Positions 14,543-23,765 of a DNA stretch of 29,573 nt are shown one piece after another. The DNA comes from JAGVSR01 sp046074825. GTDB taxonomy: Bacteria > Pseudomonadota > Alphaproteobacteria > Rhizobiales > Hyphomicrobiaceae. A program made the translations under genes and the position numbers. The stretch spans positions 1-29,573 of the forward strand of contig JBJTOZ010000126.1 of NCBI GenBank assembly GCA_046074825.1, in the 5' to 3' direction. Position 1 is the first letter of the stretch. The number at the start of each line of letters is the position of its first letter. Under the pieces are notes generated by a model, which did no database searches, had not been told where the DNA came from, and saw only the letters and a list, made by a program, of their open reading frames with translations.

Positions 14543-17500
14543 CTAAACAGCTTCACGATAACTTTGTGCAGTTTCCAAATCCACTGAAACTAACTGGGAT
14601 ACACCTCGCTCGGCCATTGTGACTCCAAACAGGCGATGCATTCTGGCCATTGTCATAGGATGATGGGTAATAACTAGAAATCGAGTATTTGTATCTGATG
14701 CGATTTTTTCTATTAATGTGCAGAAACGATCTACATTTGCATCATCTAATGGGGCGTCCACTTCGTCCAAGACACAAATAGGCGAAGGGTTTGTCAGAAA
14801 CACGGCAAATAAAAGTGAAATGGCTGTCAGAGTTTGCTCTCCACCAGAAAGAAGAGAGAGAGTGGCAGGTTTTTTCCCTGGGGGTTTTGCAATAATTTCA
14901 AGTCCACCCTCTAGTGGGTCCTCAAGCGATTCCACCATTTCTAGACGTGCTTCGCCCCCTCCAAAGAGTGTTGTGAAAAGATTTTGAAAGTGTGTGTTCA
15001 CGGATGAAAACGCTTCTTCAAGGCGTTTTTTACCTTCTCTGTTTAATTGCGAAATCGCTGAGCGTAATTTTAAAACAGCCTGTTCAACATCGGTCCTTTC
15101 TCTTTCCATAGTAGAGATCTGTGTTGATAGGTCATTCAAATCCTCATCCGCTTGTAAGTTCACGCCACCAAGAAGCTCTCGATCAACTTTTAATTTTTGA
15201 AGCTGAATTTCAACATCGGCTAAGGAAGGGAGGGGGTTGCTATCTTTCCAGCCACTTAGCTTCAGACAATCTTCGGGAAGAACTTGCAAGGCTTCATTGA
15301 TACGGTGAGCTTCTTCTTGCAGGCGAGCAAGTGCTGCTTCTAGTCGTGCTTCGCCCCGCGCGCGATGCTCGCGCATTTGTGCGATCTTTTTTTGGATCGA
15401 TCTTACAGAAAAAACGGCAGCACTTAGGGCATTTTCTGCTTCAGCTAATTGATCTGCAGCGGAGGATCTATTTTTTTCCGAGTCATGAATGGCCGACAGG
15501 ATTTTATTTCTTTGTTCGGAAACTTTTTCAGGTAATATGGAAAGCAGAGCCAGTTCTTCTTGTGTGTTTTTAAGTCTTTTCTCAAGAGACTCTAGCTGTT
15601 GTTCAGCTCCAAGATTACGCCGCGACCAACTTTCATATTCAGCACGATTGGATGCACGTCTTTCTCCATTGAGTTGGCGCTCACGCTTAAGGGCAAGAAG
15701 ATTTGCTTTTGCTTCACTTGCAAGCCTTCTTGCAGTTTGAGCAAGATCATGAGCTTTATTTGCTATGCTCTCTAGATTCTCTTCTTTCATTTCTTCGTCT
15801 CTAACAACTTGAACTTCTTTGAGACGTAGTTGGGCGCTTTCAAATTCTTGAGAGAGATGAGTTTTTGCAGCTAAGACTGCAGCAAGTTTCGTTTCTGTGT
15901 CGCGCGCATGTTTTTCAATTTTTGTAAGATGCTCTCGTGTTTCACCCAGATCTGATTGTGTTTTGCGCCACTCAGCTCGAAGACGGCGCTCCTCTGTTTG
16001 AGCCGAGGCTAAGGCATCGTTGGCTTCGGCTTCTGATTCAAGAAGGGACTGAGCAGATTTGCGTTCTAAATTCTCAAGTTCTTCGATCTCTACGATACGG
16101 TTGCGTTCCGCCAGACGTTGCGCTGCAGGTGTTCCCTCTCCGCTAGCAGCAAAATACCCATCCCATCGCCATAGATCTCCTTCAAGACTAACAATCCTTT
16201 GCCCTGCGTGCAGGAGTTTTTGAATTTTTGGTCCCTCTGACTGTTCAGCGACTCCAATTTGACTGAGCCGACGTTGAAGCTCAGAAGGAGCTTCTACATA
16301 GCGGCTGAGTGGCTCAACCTGTGGAGGCAGAGCAGGATCGATTGTTTCCACATGTATCAAATGCCAACAAACGGGCGCATCTGTTGCAATGGGGGCTGAC
16401 AAGTCATCTCCCAATGCAGCACCTAATGCTTTCTCATATCCGGATGCGACCCTGATCTGATCGACAACGGGAGGTAAGTCGTCTGATCTGATTGGAATGA
16501 GTAGTTTTGCGAGGGTTTCTCTTTCAGTTTTTAAGTTTGAAAGTATTAATTGTGCGGATGCTGCTTTTTCTCGACATTCTGCAGCACGAGCTGAGGTTTC
16601 TGTGACCAATTTTTCTGCTTCATTAATTTGTCTCTCAAGAGAGGCGGAAAGTTCAACAAGAGTTTGTCCTTTTTTCGTAGTTTCCGCTAATTCTAATGCA
16701 TCAGGGGCAGATCTTTGAATGTCAATAAATTGCGCCTGAAGCTCTTCTGCTTTTTTTTCAAGTCTTGTTATAGCTTCAAGTCGTTCACCAACAGCTGTTT
16801 CTAAACTACGGCGATGGGCACGCTGTTCTGCAGCCCGTTGCGTTATATCTGTAAGATTTTTTTCTGCTTCTTCTAATCTCTGTTCAAGCATAGAAAGTTC
16901 GGAAGAAAGATTGCTCTCTGTTCCTACGAAATTTTCATCAGCTTTCTTAAGTTCTGTGTACTCAAGACTCAATCTCGCTACTATTTCTTGAGCTTCTTTT
17001 AGGACACGCTTTTCTCGTTCAATATCTTTTTCGAGTTGGATGTTGTATTGTTTAAGCTCTTCACTTCTTTTGCGGGATCTATCAAATTCTTTATCTAGGG
17101 TTTCTAATTCAATATTTAGTCGAGACAGGGCAGCGCTTTTGGCAGCCTCTGCTTCTCGCAAGGGTGGAATAATGTCTGCTAGTTTAGCCTCCTCATTCAG
17201 GGCACTAGCTTCTTCTTGCGTTATAAGCTGAAGCTCCTTGGTTGCGTGCTCAAGATTGGTTTCTTCTTGCTCTGCTATTTTGAGGCCTTCTGACCAAGAT
17301 AAATGAAAAACTAAGGCTTCTGTTTGCCGAATTTCAGATGAGAATTCTTTATATTTTCTGGCTTGTCTTGCTTGCCGTTTGAGGCTTTCTGCCTGGGAAG
17401 AAAGACCTGCTATCACATCACCCAAACGTGTCAAATTGCTCTCAGCGGCCTTCAAACGCAGCTCTGCTTCATGGCGCCTTGTGTGCAGACCTGCAATACC

Positions 17501-18004
17501 TGCAGCGTCCTCTAAAATGCGGCGTCGTTGTTCAGGTTTCGCGTTGACTATCTCAGAGATCTGTCCTTGTCGAACTAGGGCTGGTGAGCGGGCTCCAGTT
17601 GCTGCATCTTCAAAAAGAATCTTAACATCTCTTGCGCGTACTTCCTTACCATTAATACGGTATGCTGAACCTGCTTCTCGTTCAATGCGTCGCGTAATTT
17701 CTATAATATTTAAATCATTAAACTCTGAGGGGGCTTGACGTTCTTTATTATCGATTAATATTGTCACCTCAGCGGAATTTCTTGAGGGACGATGTGTTGT
17801 TCCTGAGAAAATCACATCATCCATTGCGGCTGCGCGCATGGATTTGTGTGATGTTTCGCCCATAACCCAACGCAATGCTTCTAAGAGATTTGATTTACCA
17901 CAGCCATTTGGGCCCACAATACCTGTGAGACCTGCCTCAACTATAAGTTCTGTAGGCTCAACAAAAGATTTAAAGCCTAACAGGCGAAGGCGATTGATCT
18001 TCAT
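14543..18004 (-). CDS. smc: Chromosome segregation protein SMC
   Basis: 1153 residues, the usual size. The N-terminal ATPase half has the FKSF motif and Walker A GPNGCGKS (31-38). Long coiled-coil arms flank a hinge region at about residues 500-620. The C-terminal half has the ABC signature LSLLSGGEQTLTA and Walker B ICVLDEVDAPLDD, then the ITHHPMTMA switch region. It dimerises and acts with ScpA and ScpB, which are not in this window, to organise and separate chromosomes. GAGG lies about ten bases before the ATG. It is 63 bases downstream of the lipoprotein DsbA-like gene and probably in the same transcript. Confidence 0.97.
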   Translation of the reverse strand: MKINRLRLLGFKSFVEPTELIVEAGLTGIVGPNGCGKSNLLEALRWVMGETSHKSMRAAAMDDVIFSGTTHRPSRNSAEVTILIDNKERQAPSEFNDLNIIEITRRIEREAGSAYRINGKEVRARDVKILFEDAATGARSPALVRQGQISEIVNAKPEQRRRILEDAAGIAGLHTRRHEAELRLKAAESNLTRLGDVIAGLSSQAESLKRQARQARKYKEFSSEIRQTEALVFHLSWSEGLKIAEQEETNLEHATKELQLITQEEASALNEEAKLADIIPPLREAEAAKSAALSRLNIELETLDKEFDRSRKRSEELKQYNIQLEKDIEREKRVLKEAQEIVARLSLEYTELKKADENFVGTESNLSSELSMLEQRLEEAEKNLTDITQRAAEQRAHRRSLETAVGERLEAITRLEKKAEELQAQFIDIQRSAPDALELAETTKKGQTLVELSASLERQINEAEKLVTETSARAAECREKAASAQLILSNLKTERETLAKLLIPIRSDDLPPVVDQIRVASGYEKALGAALGDDLSAPIATDAPVCWHLIHVETIDPALPPQVEPLSRYVEAPSELQRRLSQIGVAEQSEGPKIQKLLHAGQRIVSLEGDLWRWDGYFAASGEGTPAAQRLAERNRIVEIEELENLERKSAQSLLESEAEANDALASAQTEERRLRAEWRKTQSDLGETREHLTKIEKHARDTETKLAAVLAAKTHLSQEFESAQLRLKEVQVVRDEEMKEENLESIANKAHDLAQTARRLASEAKANLLALKRERQLNGERRASNRAEYESWSRRNLGAEQQLESLEKRLKNTQEELALLSILPEKVSEQRNKILSAIHDSEKNRSSAADQLAEAENALSAAVFSVRSIQKKIAQMREHRARGEARLEAALARLQEEAHRINEALQVLPEDCLKLSGWKDSNPLPSLADVEIQLQKLKVDRELLGGVNLQADEDLNDLSTQISTMERERTDVEQAVLKLRSAISQLNREGKKRLEEAFSSVNTHFQNLFTTLFGGGEARLEMVESLEDPLEGGLEIIAKPPGKKPATLSLLSGGEQTLTAISLLFAVFLTNPSPICVLDEVDAPLDDANVDRFCTLIEKIASDTNTRFLVITHHPMTMARMHRLFGVTMAERGVSQLVSVDLETAQSYREAV

Positions 18005-18067
18005 TCCTTGAAAACCTCGTATCGAATACGCAGGAATATTAGCGGCATTGGCATGCTAAAATCAGAT

Positions 18068-18895
18068 TTAATTTGAACCTGTGCCTTGCGTCAAAGTTGA
18101 TGCTCGGACGGGGACTAAAAAAGGGTCAACCATGGCGCGAATTTCATCCATTGTGAGTATTTTTTTAACAAGAATATTCTGAATGAAAAAGTTAGGCGTT
18201 CCTACGACCCCTAGCGTGCGTCCACGATCTTTTACCCCTTTTAAGGCCTCTATCATGGGCTGATTCTGCAAACATTCCTCTAATTTGTCTCGTTTCATCC
18301 CCACTTCTTGCGCAACTGAGAATATCTGCTCTAGTCGCACATCTTGGGAAACCCATAAAGGCTGATTTTCCAGATATTTAGAGAATAAAACAAAGTATTT
18401 GTCTGAAGGAGCGCATCTGAGGGCAATTGTGGCATTTCCCGATGATTTGCCAATGGGAAATTCGCGCACAATAAAACGAACTTTACCCTTATCAATGTAC
18501 TCTTTATTTAGTTGAGGAAAGACATCATGCATAAAAGCTCGACAATAAGGACACGAAAGAGATGCATACATGATCATCGTGACAGGGGCATCAGGTCGTC
18601 CAAGAAACATTTCTGGCAGCTCGCCAGATTTGAGCACATCGGCAAGATTAGGATTTGAGATGATTTCTCTGGTGCTAGGTGTTGGAGAGGGTATTCCCGC
18701 AAAGGGATGAAATGTCTGGTCTTCACTCTTTGAAGCTGAGGAGGTCGTGTTCGGCGATTGTGTTATTAAATTCTCAGAAGAACTTTTTCCAAGATCAGGC
18801 GTTGAGCCCGTACATCCTGTTAAAAGAGAAAAGCACAAAAAAATAAAGGGCAGGAATTTAAGGTTGGAAGGCCATTTCCTCCTCCAGTCTATCAT
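18068..18895 (-). CDS. DsbA-family thioredoxin, predicted lipoprotein, CPYC active site
   Basis: 275 residues. A basic N-terminus and hydrophobic stretch end in the lipobox LLTGC, so C28 is a likely lipidation site. A Ser/Thr-rich linker of about 60 residues follows. The thioredoxin domain has ITMIMYASLSCPYCRAF with the active-site CPYC, a DsbA-type helical insert, and the cis-proline loop GVVGTPNFF. It probably oxidises or isomerises disulfides in the cell envelope. Its ATG overlaps the upstream dsbA-like stop as ATGA, so the two are translationally coupled. In alphaproteobacteria one or two such genes commonly sit between DUF721 and smc. Confidence 0.9.
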   Translation of the reverse strand: MIDWRRKWPSNLKFLPFIFLCFSLLTGCTGSTPDLGKSSSENLITQSPNTTSSASKSEDQTFHPFAGIPSPTPSTREIISNPNLADVLKSGELPEMFLGRPDAPVTMIMYASLSCPYCRAFMHDVFPQLNKEYIDKGKVRFIVREFPIGKSSGNATIALRCAPSDKYFVLFSKYLENQPLWVSQDVRLEQIFSVAQEVGMKRDKLEECLQNQPMIEALKGVKDRGRTLGVVGTPNFFIQNILVKKILTMDEIRAMVDPFLVPVRASTLTQGTGSN

Positions 18896-19608
18896 TTAAG
18901 AAGAGGTTCCAGTGTTTTTTCAAAATTTTCAATTGTAGGGGGTTCTAATAATCTTTTGCCATTAATAAAAAAAGTGGGGGTCGCGTTCACACCAAAAACC
19001 TCAGAAGCACGGGTTCGTGAAGCAGAGAGTTTATCAAGAAGGGATTGATCGGTGAGGCATTTATCAAATGTTTCTTTTGTAAATCCTGCTTGTTTGGCAA
19101 CTTCAAATAATTTAGGCGTCGGATTTTCTTTGACAAAGGCCCAATCTGCTTGCGTTTCGAATAAAACAGTAATCATGGGCATTGTTTTGTTGTCCCCAAC
19201 GCAACGGGCCAACATTGAAGCTGCAAAAGCGCGTGTGTCGAGAGGGAATTCTCTAAAAATAAATCGGATCTTACCTGTGTCGATAAATTTACTTTTGATA
19301 TCAGAAAAAACAGTGGTGTGAAAATTTTTACAATGTCCACATGTCATGGAAGCATATTCAACTATGGTAACCTTTGCATCGGCTTGTCCCATCGTTATCT
19401 CAGTAAGGTCCCCCGCCTTCAGAAGTTCATCAACAGGGACCTCTGATGGAGCATTCGTTGGCGCGGAAAAGGGTGTGTTTGGATAGTAAAGTGCGAGCAC
19501 AAAGAAGAGGAGGCAACAAGAAGTCATCCCCAGCCCTATGGATCGACAAAATTTCAATGTCGACAAGTTGAAGAAAAGCTTTTGAAGCACGCCCACCTCC
19601 GTTTTCAT
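18892..19608 (-). CDS. DsbA-family thioredoxin, signal peptide or anchor, CGHC active site
   Basis: 238 residues. The N-terminus has a hydrophobic segment (about residues 24-44) after a basic start, a signal peptide or membrane anchor. The thioredoxin domain has VTIVEYASMTCGHCKNF with active site CGHC. It continues with a FREFPLDTRAFAASMLARC helical insert and the cis-proline loop GVNATPTFFINGK. Family members are periplasmic thiol oxidoreductases. ATG 19608 has no clear ribosome binding site. A GTG at 19590 preceded five bases upstream by GGAGG is a credible alternative start and would shorten the protein by six residues. It is the first gene of the pair that leads into smc. Confidence 0.9.
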   Translation of the reverse strand: MKTEVGVLQKLFFNLSTLKFCRSIGLGMTSCCLLFFVLALYYPNTPFSAPTNAPSEVPVDELLKAGDLTEITMGQADAKVTIVEYASMTCGHCKNFHTTVFSDIKSKFIDTGKIRFIFREFPLDTRAFAASMLARCVGDNKTMPMITVLFETQADWAFVKENPTPKLFEVAKQAGFTKETFDKCLTDQSLLDKLSASRTRASEVFGVNATPTFFINGKRLLEPPTIENFEKTLEPLLK

Positions 19609-19759
19609 GCAATATCTTAAAGTCTCAACATTGAATAAAGGTCGTAGTCAAGTCCTATACAGTCAAGACAGGATAAAGATCCTCAAGCATTAAATGTCAC
19701 TTAAAATTTTGTCCACTTTTGCTTAGGGTTTCAAAGAATTCGTACATTTATCATTTTGA

Positions 19760-20347
19760 TCAAGAAGTAGACATTAATCTAATTTTGAGTCGGGCAAGAG
19801 CGCGATGAAGCGGATCCTCGAGGGTTAAAATATTTTTTCCAGTATCTTGTTCGAAGTTTGTGAAGGTCGGCGTCTTTTGTTTAGGAGGGGGCTCTGTTTG
19901 AAGAGGGGCTGACAATAGTCGAATATCAGAAATAGCCCGATAACCGAAGTATGCATTGATGCGGTCTAGGATTTGGCGCACACTGTAACTGATCTCAAGG
20001 CTGTGGGCCGGATCAACGCGAAGAATAAGAAGTGCGGCGGAGGATCGCGCGTGTGAAGAAATGGAGTTTTGTTCTTTGTTTTTTGGCCACTTTACTTCTT
20101 CGGGCATGGTCCATGATGCAAGGTCAGATCCTGCAATTTTTTCCCAATCAAAAATCAAAGATGTCGTGGAAAAACCAAATTTCTGAAAAGCTTTACGCGT
20201 TAGCTGAGGTAGGAAAGATCCAACAGATTTGCTAAGTGTTGGAGAATTTCGTCTGTTATCGAAGCTAAATCGACATTGTGTCAGACCGTTCCAAGCTGGT
20301 TTTGGTGAATTGAATCTTTTTTGTTTGTTAATAAACATCAGAGCCAA
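19760..20347 (-). CDS. dciA: DciA-like (DUF721) protein
   Basis: 195 residues. The DUF721 core covers about residues 45-135: FGFSTTSLIFDWEKIAGSDLASWTMPEEVKWP, then a stretch rich in alternating hydrophobic residues (ALLILRVDPAHSLEISYSVRQILDRINAYFGY). DciA is the ancestral loader or operator of the replicative helicase DnaB in bacteria that lack DnaC/DnaI. The C-terminal part (LEDPLHRALARLKIRL) is a short helix seen in alphaproteobacterial members. The gene is divergent from mutY with 74 bases between them and lies upstream of the dsbA-smc block, an arrangement common in alphaproteobacteria. Confidence 0.82.
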   Translation of the reverse strand: MALMFINKQKRFNSPKPAWNGLTQCRFSFDNRRNSPTLSKSVGSFLPQLTRKAFQKFGFSTTSLIFDWEKIAGSDLASWTMPEEVKWPKNKEQNSISSHARSSAALLILRVDPAHSLEISYSVRQILDRINAYFGYRAISDIRLLSAPLQTEPPPKQKTPTFTNFEQDTGKNILTLEDPLHRALARLKIRLMSTS

Positions 20348-20354
20348 AGCTTAA

Positions 20355-20383
20355 TTGACGTAATCGTAAAGTATGTTTGGATA
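20355..20383 (+). promoter_or_regulatory. Weak promoter candidate for mutY
   Basis: TTGACG (20355-20360), 17 bases, TGGATA (20378-20383), within the 74-bp divergent region. The -10 box is poor. Confidence 0.3.
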
Positions 20384-20421
20384 GTCAAAACTGATTCGCT
20401 CAGACTGCGAAAGGGGAACCC

Positions 20422-21519
20422 TTGAACCTCGCGGCCCCAAAACACTCCTTACAGAAGGCCCCCTCTTTGGATACAGCAGAGGCACTTCTTGCTTGGTACG
20501 ATTTAGAAAAACGAGATCTTCCGTGGCGAAGAGGAAAACCTGATCCCTATAGAACGTGGCTCAGTGAGATTATGTTGCAACAGACGACAGTGAAGGCGGT
20601 CGTCCCATATTTTGAGAGATTCTTAGATAGATGGAAAACAATTGAGGAGCTTGCAGCTGCTTCTTTAGACGATGTCCTCTCTATGTGGGCAGGTCTTGGA
20701 TACTATTCTCGCGCCAGAAATCTTTATCAGTGTGCACAAGAAGTCGCCCAAAGACCAGATAAGCAATTTCCCAAGACGCTTGACGAGCTTCAGTCCCTAC
20801 CAGGTATTGGGCCCTATACGGCAGCCGCTATCGCTGCTATCGCTTTCGGTACCCCTGTCACTCCGATTGACAGCAATGTTGAAAGGGTCATTGCGCGTTT
20901 TTTTGCTATCGGGGTGCCCATGCCTTTGGCGAAGACTGAGATTAAAAGACTAGCGTCGCTTCTTACCCCATCTCGTAGACCAGGCGATTTTGCACAAGCA
21001 ATGATGGACCTAGGGGCAACAATCTGCACGCCTAAGCGCCCTTCTTGTCTAATGTGTCCTGTTCAAAAAGGGTGTTTGGGGCATCAAAACGGCCTTGCTA
21101 ACGATCTTCCAATTAAAAAGGTCAGGTCTGAGAGACCTATTCGCCATGGAACTTTTTTTCTTGTCCTTCGAGAGGATGGAGATCTGCTTCTTCGAAGACG
21201 TCCTCCTGCTGGTCTTCTAGGGGGTATGTTAGAAGTTCCTTCGACTGAGTGGCTGGATACTCCTAGTTCTAGGGATCAGGTTTTAAGTGCGGCTCCAGTA
21301 AAGGGAAACTGGTGGCCTGTTCCTGGTCATTTGAGCCATACTTTTACACATTTTCGTTTAGAGGTTCAGGTTCTTCAGTCTATTGTTCCACGCGATACGC
21401 CCTTAACATTCTGGGCTGAGTCCAGTCGTTGTCTTTGGATGCCACGTCGTGATTTTCACAAAGCCGCTTTGCCTTCGTTGATGCGCAAGATTATCGTTCA
21501 TGCGCTCGATAATAAATAA
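20422..21519 (+). CDS. mutY: Adenine DNA glycosylase MutY
   Basis: 365 residues, full length. The N-terminal catalytic domain has PWRRGKPDPYRTWLSEIMLQQT, the helix-hairpin-helix LPGIGPYTAAAI and the catalytic aspartate D150 (IDSNVERV). The iron-sulfur cluster cysteines are C202-X6-C209-X2-C212-X5-C218. The C-terminal part is the Nudix-like domain that recognises 8-oxoguanine. It removes adenine mispaired with 8-oxoG. The start is a TTG with purine-rich AAAGGGGA five bases upstream; the next ATG (the M of IMLQQT) is well inside the catalytic domain, so the TTG is convincing. Confidence 0.96.
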   Translation: MNLAAPKHSLQKAPSLDTAEALLAWYDLEKRDLPWRRGKPDPYRTWLSEIMLQQTTVKAVVPYFERFLDRWKTIEELAAASLDDVLSMWAGLGYYSRARNLYQCAQEVAQRPDKQFPKTLDELQSLPGIGPYTAAAIAAIAFGTPVTPIDSNVERVIARFFAIGVPMPLAKTEIKRLASLLTPSRRPGDFAQAMMDLGATICTPKRPSCLMCPVQKGCLGHQNGLANDLPIKKVRSERPIRHGTFFLVLREDGDLLLRRRPPAGLLGGMLEVPSTEWLDTPSSRDQVLSAAPVKGNWWPVPGHLSHTFTHFRLEVQVLQSIVPRDTPLTFWAESSRCLWMPRRDFHKAALPSLMRKIIVHALDNK

Positions 21520-21665
21520 TCGGATGTCGTTTGGATTTTTCTGTGCACTTTCTGTCCCGCTGCTTTGGCCTTATGAGACATAGTTTCGTAGATAAAAATC
21601 AAAGACGTTAAAAAAAATCATCGAGGGTGGGGGTGTTTCAAAAGCTTCTGGACTTCATTTTATTT

Positions 21666-22832
21666 TTATTCAGAATTATTCATGATAACGCTTATTCTGT
21701 TTGACTGCGGCGAGCATAAGCCTAATTTTGCTTTGGCTGTCTCTCTTAAGAGATCAATGGGTTTTAGCCTCCCTTCATTCTCAAAGTGCCAGAATGTCCA
21801 CCCATTGCATGCCGACTTGCCTTGAACCATAGCTCCTACCCTATGGATAGAGCCTTGCATTCCTGAGAATTGAATGGATCCGTCAGCCTTCACCTCCGCG
21901 CGAACCCTCTTGTCCTCATCATATAGTGGGCTGCCAGCATTCAGAATTCCAAGTTCAATGATTGTACCAAAAGGCACTCTTGGTTCCTGTCTTTTCGACC
22001 GAACGGTATCCAATGTTGGAGAAGTCAAAGGTTTGATGCGAGCGATTCGAGATCGTGCGACACGCGCATACTTTTTTTCGCGTTCAATTCCAATCCATTT
22101 CCGTCCAAGATAGTGTGCAACTGCGCCTGTTGTTCCCGTCCCAAAAAAGGGATCTAGGACGATGTCCCCAGGGTCGGTGCATGCTAAAAGAATTCGTTTG
22201 ATGAGGGACTCAGGTTTTTGCGTTGGATGAAGTTTTTGTCCGTCTTCTCCTTTTAATCGTTCTTGGCCCGAGCAAATAGGCAATAGCCAGTCAGATCGCA
22301 TTTGAAAATCGTCATTCGAGGTCTTAAGACTTTCATAATTAAACTTAGGTCGAGATTTTTTATTTTTGGAAGCCCATATCAGGGTTTCGTGAGCATTCGT
22401 AAAACGCTTGCCACGAAAATTTGGCATGGGATTAACTTTACGCCAGATGACATCATTTTGTATCCAGAAGCCTAGATCCTGTAAGGTTGTTCCGAGACGA
22501 AAGATATTATGATAAGAACCAATAACCCAGATGGCTCCATGAGGTTTGAGGATTCTCTGGCAGGCACTCAACCAAGACCTTGAAAAAGAATCGTAGGTCT
22601 CAAAAGATGAAAACTTATCCCATTCCTCATCAACGCCCTCTACGAGGGTATCGTTGGGGCGAAGTAATGTTTCAGATAGCTGAAGATTATACGGCGGGTC
22701 CGCAAAAATAAGATCAACGCTTTCAGCGGGAAGTTTTTTCAGTATCTCTAAACAATCACCGGTAACCACAAAGTTAGATTTTATGGGTGAGCTTAACGTA
22801 TGCTTTGCTACTGAGGAAACTTTTGAACGCAT
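21666..22832 (-). CDS. ccrM: CcrM-type adenine-N6 DNA methyltransferase (expected target GANTC)
   Basis: 388 residues, slightly longer than Caulobacter CcrM. It has the beta-class order: catalytic motif IV DPPY (LIFADPPYNLQLS) near the N-terminus, then the DEEWDKFSSF and NPMPNFRGKRFTNAHETLIWA segments, then the SAM-binding motif LDPFFGTGTTGAVAHYLGR. The C-terminal ~100 residues form the RAMA-like domain (KADGSIQFSGMQGSIHRVGAMVQG, CNGWTFWHFE) found in CcrM. In alphaproteobacteria it methylates GANTC and times cell-cycle transcription. No cognate restriction enzyme is adjacent, as expected for an orphan methyltransferase. Target specificity is inferred from the family. Confidence 0.93.
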   Translation of the reverse strand: MRSKVSSVAKHTLSSPIKSNFVVTGDCLEILKKLPAESVDLIFADPPYNLQLSETLLRPNDTLVEGVDEEWDKFSSFETYDSFSRSWLSACQRILKPHGAIWVIGSYHNIFRLGTTLQDLGFWIQNDVIWRKVNPMPNFRGKRFTNAHETLIWASKNKKSRPKFNYESLKTSNDDFQMRSDWLLPICSGQERLKGEDGQKLHPTQKPESLIKRILLACTDPGDIVLDPFFGTGTTGAVAHYLGRKWIGIEREKKYARVARSRIARIKPLTSPTLDTVRSKRQEPRVPFGTIIELGILNAGSPLYDEDKRVRAEVKADGSIQFSGMQGSIHRVGAMVQGKSACNGWTFWHFENEGRLKPIDLLRETAKAKLGLCSPQSNRISVIMNNSE

Positions 22833-22930
22833 AATACTCTACTTTCGATCGCAGTATGTATCTCTAGTTTTAGGACAACGTCTTTACTACTTTTCTGAGC
22901 CTGCGGTACTTAATAAAATTTCTCAAATAA

Positions 22931-22941
22931 ATGCAAGAGTC
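22931..22941 (-). promoter_or_regulatory. ccrM: GANTC site abutting a possible -35 box upstream of ccrM
   Basis: On the minus strand GACTC (22941-22937) is followed at once by TTGCAT (22936-22931), a fair -35 hexamer; a TATTAA lies about 15 bases further on. The site lies about 100 bases before the ccrM ATG. GANTC is the expected CcrM target, so self-regulation is possible. One such site in 190 bp can also occur by chance. Confidence 0.35.
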
Positions 22942-23022
22942 CGTTTTTGATTGGGTGCAGAGAATAAAAATATGTACTCTTTCCTGCAGAGAAATGGTAT
23001 GTCTCTTATTGAGGAGAAATTT

Positions 23023-23688
23023 CTACAACACAGCTTTCTTATCTATCTTGTTTGACGCCCGCCCTATTAATATTTGAATGGGTTTAAATGTCCGCCTGTG
23101 AATAGGGGAAATCCCGAGGCTTATTAAAGCATTCATATGTTCTGATGTGCCATACCCTTTATGACGTGCAAAGCCGTAACCAGGATATTCAATGTCATAG
23201 TCGCACATAATTCTATCACGGATGACTTTTGCAAGAATGGATGCGGCTGCAATTGATAAACTTTTTCTATCTCCTTGAATTAGGGTTCGGGTTTGGCACT
23301 TCACATTAGGTGCAATCTTACCATCAATAAGCGCGCACAGTGGAGAAAGAGGTAGGCTATTTATGGCCTCAGCCATAGCCCATAAACTAGCATTTAAAAT
23401 ATTATCTTGATCTATACGGGCTACGTCTGCGATTCCAATTCCAAAAGATGCCCCACTTTTTAGTATATCTGCGTAAAGGATATCTCTTTTTTTGGGATCC
23501 AATGCTTTGCTGTCATCAATTCCTACTGGGATATGTGATGGATTAAGAATGACGGCGGCAGCAACCACCGGTCCAGCCCAAGGGCCTCGACCCGCCTCAT
23601 CTACGCCAGCTATTGGTCCAGAGACTTCTTTTTGGACTTCTGTTTCAAATTCATAGGTGGGGCGTTGCCTAATTTTTTTTGCTAGCAT
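23023..23688 (-). CDS. rnhB: Ribonuclease HII
   Basis: From ATG 23688, 221 residues, the usual size. The catalytic pair Asp-Glu is in GVDEAGRGPWAGPVVAAAVI. Further family motifs are DDSKALDPKKR, LIDGKIAP, GDRKSLSIAAASILAKVIRDR and a late YGFARHKGYGTSEH. It cuts at single ribonucleotides in DNA. The frame is open upstream to a TTG at 23763, but that would add a 25-residue hydrophobic stretch foreign to the family, and no ribosome binding site supports it. It precedes ccrM by 190 bases on the same strand. Confidence 0.95.
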   Translation of the reverse strand: MLAKKIRQRPTYEFETEVQKEVSGPIAGVDEAGRGPWAGPVVAAAVILNPSHIPVGIDDSKALDPKKRDILYADILKSGASFGIGIADVARIDQDNILNASLWAMAEAINSLPLSPLCALIDGKIAPNVKCQTRTLIQGDRKSLSIAAASILAKVIRDRIMCDYDIEYPGYGFARHKGYGTSEHMNALISLGISPIHRRTFKPIQILIGRASNKIDKKAVL

Positions 23689-23765
23689 GAACCAGAGAAC
23701 GGTCGGAAGAAGAATAAGAGGAAAGAAGATATTTGGTTTAATATTTTGCTCAGTCCAAAGCAATC

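Noticed and set aside
14718..17738. Plus-strand open frames inside smc (for example 17379-17738)
   Set aside because: All lie antisense to a complete SMC with intact Walker A, signature and Walker B motifs, and their translations show no recognisable domains.
19430..19612. Sixty-codon minus-strand frame starting just upstream of the first dsbA-like gene
   Set aside because: It is an alternative frame of the dsbA-like signal region with no family features.
8355..23763. Presence of both RNase HI and RNase HII as something unusual
   Set aside because: Most bacteria of this group carry both enzymes; they have different substrates.
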